NCBI GenBank assembly: GCA_034432555.1
Contig: DAOUBW010000038.1
Span: forward strand, 1-64,000
DNA from: CP2-2F sp034432555
Lineage (GTDB): Bacteria > Chloroflexota > Anaerolineae > Aggregatilineales > UBA2796
Direction: 5' to 3'
DNA length: 64,000 nucleotides
The position numbers were made by a program, and so were the translations under genes. Below are positions 26,525 to 36,256 of this stretch, piece by piece. The notes under the pieces are model-generated. The model saw only the letters and a program-made list of their open reading frames with translations, searched no databases and was not told the origin of the DNA. The stretch's first letter is position 1, and each line of letters begins with the position of its first letter.

Positions 26525-27886
26525 TCAAGTTTGGGCAAACGAACTGCTGCGTGTAGAACGTTTGGCAAGCGCGGCATCCTCAGAGGCGTTCGCCTCTGAT
26601 TTTTCGGCGGGTGGCAAGCGCAGCACGCGCACCCACTCAATGCGGCGCCCATCAATACGCTCCACCGTGAAGCGCAAGCCATCGTGCTCAAAAACCTCGC
26701 CCATTTGCGGCACTTTGCCCAGCACACTGAAGATATAGCCGCCGAGTGTATCACTTTCTTCGGTGGAAAGCTCTGTCTCAAGCAGTTCATTCACCTCCAC
26801 AAGGTGGATGCCGCCATCGAAGCGGTACTCATCAGCGCTGAGCTGCTGATATTCGGCTTCTTCTTCGGGATCGTATTCATCCTGAATCTCACCCACGATT
26901 TCTTCAAGCAAATCTTCAATAGTGATCAAGCCAGCAGTGCCGCCGTATTCATCAATCACAACTGCCATATGTACCTTGCGGCGCTGCAATTCTTCCAGCA
27001 GTTCGCTGGCACGCTTGGATTCAGGCACAAAGTAGGCGGGGCGCATAATCTCACGCACAGTGCGGTGGCGATTCGCCTCATCATTGCGGATGAGCAGGTC
27101 TTTGGCATACAGCACACCGATGATCTGGTCAATCGTGCCTTCGTAAACAGGAATGCGCGAATGCCCTTCGGCAACCACCACTTGCAAGGCATTCTCTAGC
27201 GTAGTCTCCGCGCTCAGCCCGATAATATCTATGCGCGGCACCATCAGTTCGCGCACCACTTTATCGTTGAATTGCAGCACCGAGTAGATCATCTCTTTTT
27301 CATCATCTTCGATGACGCCTTCTTCAGAGCCAGCATCCACCAGTGTCTTGATCTCTTCTTCAGTGACGTAAGACGTGGCGCGTCCGCCTATTGAGGAGGT
27401 AAAGCGGCTGCTCGACCAACGCAGCAAGGCAGATATCGGCGTTAGGAAGCGCATCAGGGCGATAATGAGGGGTGACCAGCGCAGCGCGGCATTTTCTGAA
27501 TGCTTCGAGGCAAGCGCGCTTGGGATCAGCTCCCCAAAGATGAGCATGATTAGCGCGCCGCCAACCAATAGGATGAACACGATCAGAATATCGAGGGCGT
27601 CTGAGATGTGCAGCGCACCTAACACACTTTGCGCGCCAAGCAGAACAATGGTAGCAGCCGCAAAATGCAGCAGCGCAAAGACAACTTGCCGCAGCGCCAA
27701 TAAACGTGAGGCGTCCTCTCCAAGGGCAAGGGCGCGCGCCGCACGGCGGTCGCCGTTATTTGCCATTTCGCGTAGGTGCTGCTTGCGTGCGTTCACCACA
27801 GAGGAGAACGCGGCGGAGAGAATGGCGCTCAGCAGCACCAAGCCTAAGAAAGTGATCAGGGCAGCCGTACTGTGACCTTCGGACAT
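26525..27886 (-). CDS. CNNM/CorC (HlyC) family membrane protein with CBS pair
   Basis: A 453-residue protein. An N-terminal CNNM transmembrane domain with about four helices is followed by a linker EEEIKTLVDAGSEEGVIEDDEKEMI. Next come two CBS domains (about 205-320; VMVPRIDI-like ELMVPRIDI, SRIPVYEGTIDQIIGVLYAKDLL, VIDEYGGTAGLITIEDLLEEIVGEI) and the C-terminal CorC_HlyC domain. The family is linked to Mg2+/Co2+ efflux or resistance; a haemolysin role is an old label. AAGGAAG is a good ribosome site. The Fur-type gene overlaps its stop region, so metal-responsive control of the pair is plausible inference. Confidence 0.88.
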   Translation of the reverse strand: MSEGHSTAALITFLGLVLLSAILSAAFSSVVNARKQHLREMANNGDRRAARALALGEDASRLLALRQVVFALLHFAAATIVLLGAQSVLGALHISDALDILIVFILLVGGALIMLIFGELIPSALASKHSENAALRWSPLIIALMRFLTPISALLRWSSSRFTSSIGGRATSYVTEEEIKTLVDAGSEEGVIEDDEKEMIYSVLQFNDKVVRELMVPRIDIIGLSAETTLENALQVVVAEGHSRIPVYEGTIDQIIGVLYAKDLLIRNDEANRHRTVREIMRPAYFVPESKRASELLEELQRRKVHMAVVIDEYGGTAGLITIEDLLEEIVGEIQDEYDPEEEAEYQQLSADEYRFDGGIHLVEVNELLETELSTEESDTLGGYIFSVLGKVPQMGEVFEHDGLRFTVERIDGRRIEWVRVLRLPPAEKSEANASEDAALAKRSTRSSSFAQT

Positions 27887-27931
27887 TACTTCCTTATATC
27901 CTACTCAGGTTTACACAACGAGGATGCACCC

Positions 27932-29299
27932 TTAGTTGGATGCATCAGGTTCAGGGGCGCTCAAGGCGCGCATTCGCGCCGGCACACCTACCGCAATATG
28001 ATTTTCTGGCACGTCCCGCGTCACCACAGAACCAGCCGCAGTACGTGCGTTGGACGCAATCACGACAGGTGCCACCAACATGCTGTCGCTGCCGATGAAA
28101 GCATGATCCCCTATGACCGTTTTGTGCTTTCGCACGCCGTCATAATTGACCGTGATTGTGCCGGCGCCGATGTTCACGTCTTCACCAATCTCGGCATCGC
28201 CAATATAGCTAAAGTGTCCCATGCGCGTTTTGCGCCCTAGGCGTGCGTTCTTCACCTCGCCAAAGTTGCCCATATGCACGCCTTCACACAGATACGCGCC
28301 TGCTCGCAGATGTCCGAAGGGTCCGATCTCCACATGATCCTCAAGCGTTGCGCGCTCAATGACGGACGCCTCAATGTGGCAGTTATTCCCAATGCGCGAG
28401 TCGACAATCACCGAACTAGCGCCGATCAGGCAGTTGGCGCCAATGACCGTCTCGCCGCGCAGGTGCGTGTTTGGGTAAATGATCGTATCCGTGCCGATCT
28501 GCACGCTTTCCTCAATATAGGTTGCCGCAGGGTCAATCAGGGTGACGCCGTTCAACATGTGTTGCTCGTTCACGCGCCGCCGCAAAATTGCCTCAGCCTC
28601 TGCCAAATGCACCCGCGTGTTGACGCCGATCACCTCGTCAGCGTCTTCCGCTTCAATGCCGACCACGCGCTGCCCTTCAGCAACCGCGATCTCGATTAGG
28701 TCGGTCAGGTAATATTCGCCCTTCGATTTTGGCTGAATGCGCGTCAGCGCGTCCCACAGCCACGCTGCTTTGAAGGCGTACACGCCGGCGTTCAGCTCTT
28801 GGATGGCGCGCTGTTCAGGGGTGCATTCTGCCTCTTCCACAATGGCGGTCACGCTGCCATCGGCGGCGCGCACCACACGCCCAAAGCCACGCGGATTAGG
28901 CAAGGTCACCGTGAGCATGGCAAGGCAGCCTGCCGTGTTGTGCTGCTGCGCCTGCACCAGTTGGCGCAAAGTCTCAGGGCGCAGCAAGGGCATATCGGCA
29001 TAGGTGACCACCACAAGCTCACTTTTGCCGCGCAGCAGATCGGCAGCCTGCATCACGGCATGACCGGTGCCAAGTTGCTGTGCTTGTAAGGCAGTTTCGG
29101 CGCGCCCATGTACAGCTTGTGTGACTGCCTCAGCGTGATGTCCGACCACCACGACCAAGCGCGCAGCACCAATCTTCTCTGCCGACTCCACAGCGCGCAG
29201 CACCATCGGCTTGCCACCGACCGCGTGTAGCACCTTTGCCAAGCTGGACTTCATGCGCGTTCCCTGACCTGCCGCTAAGATGATTGTTGCAATGCTCAC
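27932..29299 (-). CDS. glmU: Bifunctional UDP-GlcNAc pyrophosphorylase / GlcN-1-P acetyltransferase
   Basis: GlmU makes UDP-N-acetylglucosamine for peptidoglycan and glycans. The N-terminal uridyltransferase has ILAAGQGTRMKSSLAKVLH and the QLGTGHAV and TYADMPLL motifs. The C-terminal left-handed beta-helix shows the hexapeptide rhythm (IGTDTIIYPNTHLRG, IGPFGHLRAGAYL) with NYDGVRKHKT near the acetyl-CoA site. It is 455 residues, the usual length. The frame reaches a TTG at 29320, but GTG 29299 has GGGAG at proper spacing and starts SIATIILAAG, so I use it. It is divergent from glmS, placing both amino-sugar steps at one locus. Confidence 0.95.
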   Translation of the reverse strand: MSIATIILAAGQGTRMKSSLAKVLHAVGGKPMVLRAVESAEKIGAARLVVVVGHHAEAVTQAVHGRAETALQAQQLGTGHAVMQAADLLRGKSELVVVTYADMPLLRPETLRQLVQAQQHNTAGCLAMLTVTLPNPRGFGRVVRAADGSVTAIVEEAECTPEQRAIQELNAGVYAFKAAWLWDALTRIQPKSKGEYYLTDLIEIAVAEGQRVVGIEAEDADEVIGVNTRVHLAEAEAILRRRVNEQHMLNGVTLIDPAATYIEESVQIGTDTIIYPNTHLRGETVIGANCLIGASSVIVDSRIGNNCHIEASVIERATLEDHVEIGPFGHLRAGAYLCEGVHMGNFGEVKNARLGRKTRMGHFSYIGDAEIGEDVNIGAGTITVNYDGVRKHKTVIGDHAFIGSDSMLVAPVVIASNARTAAGSVVTRDVPENHIAVGVPARMRALSAPEPDASN

Positions 29300-29628
29300 C
29301 TGTTCTGCTCCCTTCAACAACGCAAAGTGCCGACGTATCGCTTCAGCGCGTCGGCTGCTTAAGGAGTACCTTGTGTGGGATGTTGTTCACCTAACGATTT
29401 CACCAAACCCACGCTTACAGGTTAATCTTACCACTGCTTACTGAACAAAACAACCACCAACAGCCTGTGTTGCACCTGTTGTGTGGATCGGCTTGTGCTA
29501 TTTACACTGTTTTTTTGAAGGCGAAACGTATTTCGTAACAAAGTTGTGGTATACCCATAGGGTGTGTTCGGCAACAGTCAACCGCCTTTACGCAGAATTG
29601 CCAAGTGGAACGAGAGGATAAGACGATT
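29300..29628. promoter_or_regulatory. Divergent intergenic region between glmU and glmS
   Basis: About 330 bases without a gene. On the glmU side there is a 7-bp inverted repeat GCCGACG (29329-29335) and CGTCGGC (29349-29355). On the glmS side there is CGAAA-cgta-TTTCG (29522-29535), followed by a TATACC-like -10 near 29550. I looked for the glmS ribozyme core and saw no convincing match. No clear promoter of consensus type was found. Confidence 0.4.
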
Positions 29629-31470
<1,842 letters not shown>

Positions 31471-31485
31471 ATCACAAGTGCAGCG

Positions 31486-31517
31486 CACACCTTGCCGCAC
31501 CCGTGCCGCAAGGTGTG
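31486..31517. terminator. Hairpin between convergent glmS and mazG
   Basis: A 10-bp stem, CACACCTTGC (31486-31495) and GCAAGGTGTG (31508-31517), sits between the convergent stops. No T-run is seen, so it may be a bidirectional terminator of modest strength. Confidence 0.5.
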
Positions 31518-31528
31518 TGGCAGGTTGC

Positions 31529-32980
31529 CTACAAACCATCACGTTTGGCAGCGTTCCAGAGGGCGTCCATCTCTGAAAGAGATAGGCTCTGGAATGTTTT
31601 ACCCAAACGCTGTGCTGCCGCTTCCATGTGGCGGAAGCGGCGCTCGAATTTGGCGTTGTTTTCGCGCAGCGCCGTTTCGGGATCAATCGCGTACCAACGG
31701 GCAAGGTTGATCAAGCTGGAGAGTAGATCGCCAAATTCTTCTGCCCGCTGATCGCCATCCTCAGCGCTGATCAGTTCTTCAAGTTCTTCGCGCACTTTGG
31801 CGATTACGCCTTCAACATGCTCCCACTCAAAACCGATCCGTGCGGCACGGTTGTGTAGTTTGGCAGCCGCCGCCAAAGCTGGCAGTGCCTTCGGCACACC
31901 GTCTAGCGCAGAAGGTGGCACTTCAGGTTCGCCTTGTTCGGCGCGCTCTTGGCGCTTGATCTGATCCCAATTGGCGTGAACCTGTTCGGGATCATCCGCC
32001 TGCACATCGCCCCACACGTGCGGATGCCGCCGAATCATTTTCTCGCAGACGTAAGCGATCACATCTGCCATGTTGAACTCCGCCGATTCCACCGCAATCT
32101 GGCTGTGCAGCACAATTTGCAGCAGCAGATCGCCCAACTCTTTCATCAGCATGTCCGAGTCGCCGCTATCGAGTGCTTCCAACACTTCGTAGGTTTCCTC
32201 CAGCAGATATTCGCGCAAGGATTCATGCGTCTGCTTGCGATCCCAAGGGCAACCTTCCGGCGCACGCAAATGCGCCACAATCTCCTGGAAATATTCAAAG
32301 CTGCCGCGCCGTTGCATGGGCGGCACATACAGCGATGTCAGGTGATCCACAGGCTGCCGATCCAGCGCATAGAGCGGCACGCGCTCTAGGTGCGCCTCTG
32401 GTGTGCCAGCCGCCTGAATCAGCACAACTTCATGATCTTCGGCGTATTGGTTGGCAAGCGTCAGCTTCACATCGCTGGCAACGGCACGGCTGTAGACCTG
32501 CGCCAGCAGCGACGGCACATCCGGATTGAGCGGCGGATGGTGCATGTGGGCAATTGTCTCAGCGTCATGGATTTGGAGGCCATCCAGCACGTCAATACCG
32601 AGTGCGCTGATCATCGGCTCGATGAAACTCAAACCATCGACAATTGTGACTGGCACGCCGCGCTGCTTTGCCATTTGCAGGATGAGCGTTACAGTATGCT
32701 CACCGACGAGCGGATGTCCCGGCACAGCATAAACAACACCTTCGGGGCGTTGCCCAAGCCGCAGCACTTCCTCTGTGATGCGAACGTAGAGCGAGGCGAA
32801 ATCCTCCGCCTCGTCATACCAAGCATCGAAGCTGTGCAATTGCTTGATTGGCAGTGCCTCTACGCCGAGATGACGGGCTGTGCGAAGGTAGACGGCTTCT
32901 GCCTCGCTCAGGATGCGCCAGGCGCGGCGGGTGAGCAGCTCAGGATCGCCGGGTCCTAGTCCGACAATTGTGATGGTCAT
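31529..32980 (-). CDS. mazG: YabN-type tetrapyrrole-methylase-like / MazG nucleotide pyrophosphohydrolase
   Basis: A 483-residue protein. The N-terminal part (GLGPGDPELLT; VVYAVPGHPLVGEHT) is a tetrapyrrole methylase-like domain as in Bacillus YabN. The C-terminal half is MazG, a house-cleaning NTP pyrophosphohydrolase. It contains LRAPEGCPWDRKQTHESL, then LLEETYEVLEAL and KELGDLLLQIVLH with the EExxE/ExxD metal-binding residues. A second degenerate MazG repeat ends the chain (VREELEELISAE, AEEFGDLLSSL). TTG at 32989 is possible, but ATG 32980 lies at good distance from AGGTGA. It is convergent with glmS. Confidence 0.92.
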   Translation of the reverse strand: MTITIVGLGPGDPELLTRRAWRILSEAEAVYLRTARHLGVEALPIKQLHSFDAWYDEAEDFASLYVRITEEVLRLGQRPEGVVYAVPGHPLVGEHTVTLILQMAKQRGVPVTIVDGLSFIEPMISALGIDVLDGLQIHDAETIAHMHHPPLNPDVPSLLAQVYSRAVASDVKLTLANQYAEDHEVVLIQAAGTPEAHLERVPLYALDRQPVDHLTSLYVPPMQRRGSFEYFQEIVAHLRAPEGCPWDRKQTHESLREYLLEETYEVLEALDSGDSDMLMKELGDLLLQIVLHSQIAVESAEFNMADVIAYVCEKMIRRHPHVWGDVQADDPEQVHANWDQIKRQERAEQGEPEVPPSALDGVPKALPALAAAAKLHNRAARIGFEWEHVEGVIAKVREELEELISAEDGDQRAEEFGDLLSSLINLARWYAIDPETALRENNAKFERRFRHMEAAAQRLGKTFQSLSLSEMDALWNAAKRDGL

Positions 32981-33049
32981 TGTGTGCAATTCACCTTAGG
33001 TGTTCTATAAGCGTAAGGCATGGATAGATTATCCCTGATCGGCATTCGC

Positions 33050-33742
33050 TCAGAGTTTAGCGGCAAAGGCATGTATCTTGCCAATTTGCTCACCGCGCAT
33101 GGGTTTGCCATGCCCAAAACAAACAACCTCTAGCGGCATGGCAGCCAATTTCTTGATGCTGCGTTTTGCCGCTCCCATATCAGCGGTGAAGAAGCTGATC
33201 GGCAAGCGCAACCCATTAAAGTGTATTAGTGTGTCGCCACAGATCATTAAACGCCGATTTGGCTCGTAAAAACCGATTTGCCCATAGGTGTGACCTGGAA
33301 ATTCCACCACTTGCCAGCTTTCGATGGGCAGCGCATCGCCTTCACGCAATTCGTGATGCACTACAAACGAGGTAAATTTTGGCGTGGGAATCAGACGCGC
33401 CAACAATGCCGCAACGCCATCAAGCGCTTCGGGCTTAGGGCGCGCAATCGGGCTTTCACCGCGAATAATCGGCGCCTCTAGGGCATGTGCGTAGACCTGT
33501 GCGCCGCTCGCTTCTGCCAATGCCGCTAATCCGCCGATGTGGTCAGGGTGCGCGTGCGTAATCAGAATGTGGCGCACGTCCTTCAAAGACCAGCCCGCTT
33601 CTGCAAAATTTTTAGCAATTGTTTTTTCGGCGCCGCGCAGGCTGGCATCCACGATAGTTAAGCCATCACCGCCCTTGATTACATACACACGCCCTACGCT
33701 TAACCCGGTAATTGTAAAGACGCCTTCGGCAATCTGTTCCAT
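33050..33742 (-). CDS. Metallo-beta-lactamase-fold hydrolase
   Basis: A 230-residue MBL-fold enzyme. The zinc-binding HxHxDH motif is HAHPDH at residues 63-68. Further ligands fit VEFPGHTYGQIGF (His), CGDTLIHF (Asp) and CFGHGKPM near the C-terminus. The substrate is not evident; the family includes thioesterases, lactonases and glyoxalase II-like enzymes. A very good ribosome site, AGGAGAT, precedes the ATG. No signal peptide is seen, so it acts in the cytoplasm. It is divergent from the hsp20 gene across a 240-base regulatory region. Confidence 0.9.
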   Translation of the reverse strand: MEQIAEGVFTITGLSVGRVYVIKGGDGLTIVDASLRGAEKTIAKNFAEAGWSLKDVRHILITHAHPDHIGGLAALAEASGAQVYAHALEAPIIRGESPIARPKPEALDGVAALLARLIPTPKFTSFVVHHELREGDALPIESWQVVEFPGHTYGQIGFYEPNRRLMICGDTLIHFNGLRLPISFFTADMGAAKRSIKKLAAMPLEVVCFGHGKPMRGEQIGKIHAFAAKL

Positions 33743-33847
33743 AGTTATCTCCTAGTTTTAGGTGCGGCGACATCCACCGTTATTATAACTGAGCGTGTAC
33801 TATTGTGAGAACATACTTGTCGTTAAGCTACAAACCTTTCTATCCTG

Positions 33848-33870
33848 ATCAGCGCTGATACAACGCTGAT
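33848..33870. promoter_or_regulatory. Palindrome and repeat upstream of hsp20
   Basis: A perfect 12-bp palindrome ATCAGCGCTGAT (33848-33859) is followed by another CGCTGAT at 33864-33870. It lies between the divergent MBL and hsp20 genes and may be an operator. It is not the CIRCE consensus. Confidence 0.4.
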
Positions 33871-33982
33871 CGATCTCCTATATGGATTTTACAGAGTGCT
33901 TATCTTTTGTTTATGTGGGCGCTGTATGCTAAGGGCAAGTTGCGGTCATACGCACACTGAGTTCAAAAGGAGTGACGTAAAA

Positions 33983-34432
33983 ATGTCGAGCATTAACCGT
34001 TGGAATCCCGTTCGTGAGCTGCTTTCGATGCGCGATGAGATGGATCGGCTGTTCAATGAACGCTTCTTCCGCAGCGAAGGGCGTCCGTACCTGCTACCGA
34101 TTGATGCCTACATGACCGATGAAGCCTTGATCTTGGTGGCAGACGTGCCAGGGCTTTCGCCGGAAGACATCAACGTGACCTTTGAGGGCGATACACTGAC
34201 CATTCGCGGCGAATACAAGTCGAACGGCGAGAGCAAGAACTACCTGCTGCGCGAGCGCACTGTGGGCAAGTTCGAGCGCGTGCTGACCATCAATACGCCT
34301 GTGGATGGCAGCAAGATCGAAGCGGAGTTCGAGAACGGCACGATCACCCTGACCCTGCCGAAGGCAGAAGCTGCCAAACCGAAGCAGATCACTGTCCGCC
34401 CGAAGGCAGCCGTGTTGCAAAGCCAAAACTAG
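33983..34432 (+). CDS. Small heat shock protein, Hsp20/alpha-crystallin family
   Basis: A 149-residue ATP-independent holdase chaperone. The N-terminus is short and Arg/Phe-rich (NRWNPVRELLSMRDEMDRLFNERF). The alpha-crystallin domain follows (LPIDAYMTDEALILVADVPGLSPEDI, LTIRGEY). The ending FENGTITLTLPKAEAAKPKQI contains the conserved GxLxL-type beta strand, here GTITL. The frame opens at 33896, but ATG 33983 with AAGGAG upstream is clear. A perfect hairpin terminator follows, so it is a single-gene unit. It is probably stress induced; the palindrome upstream is a candidate site. Confidence 0.95.
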   Translation: MSSINRWNPVRELLSMRDEMDRLFNERFFRSEGRPYLLPIDAYMTDEALILVADVPGLSPEDINVTFEGDTLTIRGEYKSNGESKNYLLRERTVGKFERVLTINTPVDGSKIEAEFENGTITLTLPKAEAAKPKQITVRPKAAVLQSQN

Positions 34433-34457
34433 GGCGCGTGCTGCACAAACAACTGAT

Positions 34458-34489
34458 GGGCGAGTGGAATTCCACTCGCCCGTTTTGGT
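34458..34489 (+). terminator. Intrinsic terminator after hsp20
   Basis: A perfect palindrome with 12-base arms, GGGCGAGTGGAA (34458-34469) and TTCCACTCGCCC (34470-34481), is followed by GTTTTGGTTT. It also lies before the end of the convergent AAA gene. Confidence 0.8.
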
Positions 34490-34503
34490 TTAGCTATTTA
34501 GGA

Positions 34504-35904
34504 TTAGGCGCTCTCTTGGCTGGCTGTGCTGTTTGGGTGCGGAAAGCCAATTGGGCGGCGCGGCGCGAAGCTCTCGCTGGCGGAAACCTGCCGCGTCAGC
34601 GTTTGAATAGACTGCTTCAGCATGTCCAAGCTGACCATCTCCGCTTGGCTGTTGAGCGCCAGCATCCGCGCATAGAGGGCAACTTCGCGCACGAAGGCGC
34701 CGGTCTGCCCAACCAAGCTGGAGAGCGTATCGCGGTAGGCATCCTGCCACTGCGCGCCCATGTAGCGGCGTAGCAGTTGCTCTGCCTGCCCGGCATCCTG
34801 AATTTCGGGGATGTAAATCACCCGATCAACCCTGCCCGGACGTTTGGCGATGCGCTGATCGATCACCTCAGGATAGTTAGTGGTTGCCAGCAGCAGCGCA
34901 CCACGCCGATTGTTCGGCGCTTCAAAGCCATCCAGCACGTTCAGGATTTGCGATTTATCCTCCTCGCGCAGGTAGGCATCTAGCTCTTCCAGCACAATCA
35001 CCACGGGATGTTGTGAATGCGTGGCAGTGTAGAGCGCCCGCTGCACTTTGTCGAAGGTTGCGCCTTCCTGATCGGCGGATGAGATGTAGATGACTAGGCA
35101 CTTCATATCAAGGGCAATCTTTGCCAGTGCCGCACACAGCATAGATTTGCCCGTGCCGGGCGGTCCGACGAGCAGCAGCTTGCGGAAAGGTGGCAAGTTC
35201 AACTGCTTGTAGATGGCTGCGCCACCTTTGAAGAAAGTCTCCACTTCACTACGCAGGCTATCTTTAAGCGATTGTGGCAGGATCACATCATCCCACGCCA
35301 CTGTTGGTTCAAAGGCTTTTTCCGAACCGCCAATGATGTAAACTTTCTCGCTGCGCTCTAGGCGGTAGGCATAACGATTGCAGAGCGCTTCAAAATCTGC
35401 CCAAACTTTTAGGGCGTCGGCTGGCACCAGTGCGATTGCCACCGTGCCATGCATAAAAAGGCTCTCGACGTGGTGGGCAGAAACGAAAATAACCTCAAAA
35501 CTGCGTGTACCTTGCTCAAAGCGGAAGGCATAGGCGCCAACACTGCCAATCAACTGCGCTGTGCGCGAGGTGTTGTGCAGGTGGCTAATCGAAATGCTGT
35601 GCGGGCAACTTAGCGGGCGGTAGCCGCCATAGCGCGTTTTGCTGCCAATTTTGCGCCCAACCTTAATGCGGGAGAGCGCATTGTCGTAGGCGGGGCTTTC
35701 ACCCGCCCAAACGACGCGATAGGCTGTTTCACCGTAGGTGGCTTGCCACTGTTCAACTGCCCAAGCGACAAGCTGCTCGTATTTAAGCGGTGCGCGATCA
35801 CCGCTTTTTGGCACAACAACGTGATTTTCTGAGGGTTGCGTGCAGTTTGAGTCAGTCATTCGGTTGTTAAAGAGCATCTTCCCCACATCGGTAAACGTTA
35901 CCAT
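34504..35904 (-). CDS. AAA ATPase with N-terminal beta-rich domain (BCS1-like organisation)
   Basis: Up to 466 residues. The N-terminal 200 residues are a beta-rich domain I cannot name. The AAA module lies at about 225-420, with Walker A GPPGTGKS, Walker B VVIVLEELD, sensor 1 LLATTNYP and an arginine-finger region KRPGRVDRVIYIP. The C-terminal 45 residues are Ser/Pro rich. The layout resembles the BCS1-type branch of AAA proteins but lacks a visible membrane helix, so a cytosolic remodelling enzyme is inferred. ATGs at 35904, 35877 and 35859 are possible; none has a convincing ribosome site, so the longest is given. It is divergent from tRNA-Tyr. Confidence 0.75.
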   Translation of the reverse strand: MVTFTDVGKMLFNNRMTDSNCTQPSENHVVVPKSGDRAPLKYEQLVAWAVEQWQATYGETAYRVVWAGESPAYDNALSRIKVGRKIGSKTRYGGYRPLSCPHSISISHLHNTSRTAQLIGSVGAYAFRFEQGTRSFEVIFVSAHHVESLFMHGTVAIALVPADALKVWADFEALCNRYAYRLERSEKVYIIGGSEKAFEPTVAWDDVILPQSLKDSLRSEVETFFKGGAAIYKQLNLPPFRKLLLVGPPGTGKSMLCAALAKIALDMKCLVIYISSADQEGATFDKVQRALYTATHSQHPVVIVLEELDAYLREEDKSQILNVLDGFEAPNNRRGALLLATTNYPEVIDQRIAKRPGRVDRVIYIPEIQDAGQAEQLLRRYMGAQWQDAYRDTLSSLVGQTGAFVREVALYARMLALNSQAEMVSLDMLKQSIQTLTRQVSASESFAPRRPIGFPHPNSTASQESA

Positions 35905-36029
35905 AATGGATTGTACGCAGCTCTGCCTAAAATGTGAAGGGGCAAAAATGGCTCAGGGTGGCGCTTGGGGCAAACTGACCGTGTGGGTGCTTGCTCAAGC
36001 GGTCTCGCTGTATGCTTTCAAAATCACCG

Positions 36030-36058
36030 TTGACGGCGTGCCTGTGCCGTGCTATAGT
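36030..36058 (+). promoter_or_regulatory. Promoter of tRNA-Tyr
   Basis: TTGACG (36030-36035), 17 bases, TATAGT (36053-36058), placing the transcription start just before the tRNA at 36071. Confidence 0.8.
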
Positions 36059-36070
36059 TAGCACAAGTTG

Positions 36071-36144
36071 CCCGGGATAGCCAAGTGGCCTAAGGCAGCT
36101 GACTGTAACTCAGCCATTCGGTGGTTCGAATCCATCTCCCGGGA
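36071..36144 (+). tRNA. tRNA-Tyr (GTA) with short variable loop and C1-G72
   Basis: A complete cloverleaf. Acceptor CCCGGGA pairs perfectly with TCCCGGG (36137-36143), with discriminator A at 36144. The D-arm has GCC/GGC with GG at 36087-36088. Anticodon stem GCTGA/TCAGC closes the loop CTGTAAC, giving anticodon GTA. The T-arm has TTCGAAT between GGTGG and CCATC. The variable region is only CATTC (five bases). Bacterial tRNA-Tyr normally has a long variable arm and G1-C72, whereas this one has C1-G72 and A73 as in archaea and eukaryotes. CCA is not encoded (CTA follows). It has its own promoter and terminator. Confidence 0.95.
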
Positions 36145-36146
36145 CT

Positions 36147-36170
36147 AGCCCGCTGCACGGCGGGCTTTTT
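36147..36170 (+). terminator. Intrinsic terminator after tRNA-Tyr
   Basis: Stem AGCCCGC (36147-36153) with GCGGGCT (36160-36166), loop of six, and T-run 36166-36170. Confidence 0.85.
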
Positions 36171-36190
36171 GTTTGCCCACCCACAGCATT

Positions 36191-36218
36191 TCGACATTCG
36201 CACGCCACACACTATAAT
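36191..36218 (+). promoter_or_regulatory. Promoter of GNAT gene
   Basis: TCGACA (36191-36196), 16 bases, TATAAT (36213-36218). Because transcription would begin near 36225, it argues against translation starting at the GTG at 36227. Confidence 0.6.
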
Positions 36219-36256
36219 AGGCGTGTGTGAAACAGCATTCGGAAATAATAAAGCAT

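Noticed and set aside
29300..29628. glmS ribozyme before glmS
   Set aside because: The intergenic region lacks the conserved cleavage-site core and pseudoknot pairing that I know for that ribozyme.
35840..36061. Small plus-strand frame between the AAA ATPase and tRNA-Tyr
   Set aside because: It runs through the AAA gene start and the tRNA promoter, has no ribosome site, and looks random in composition.
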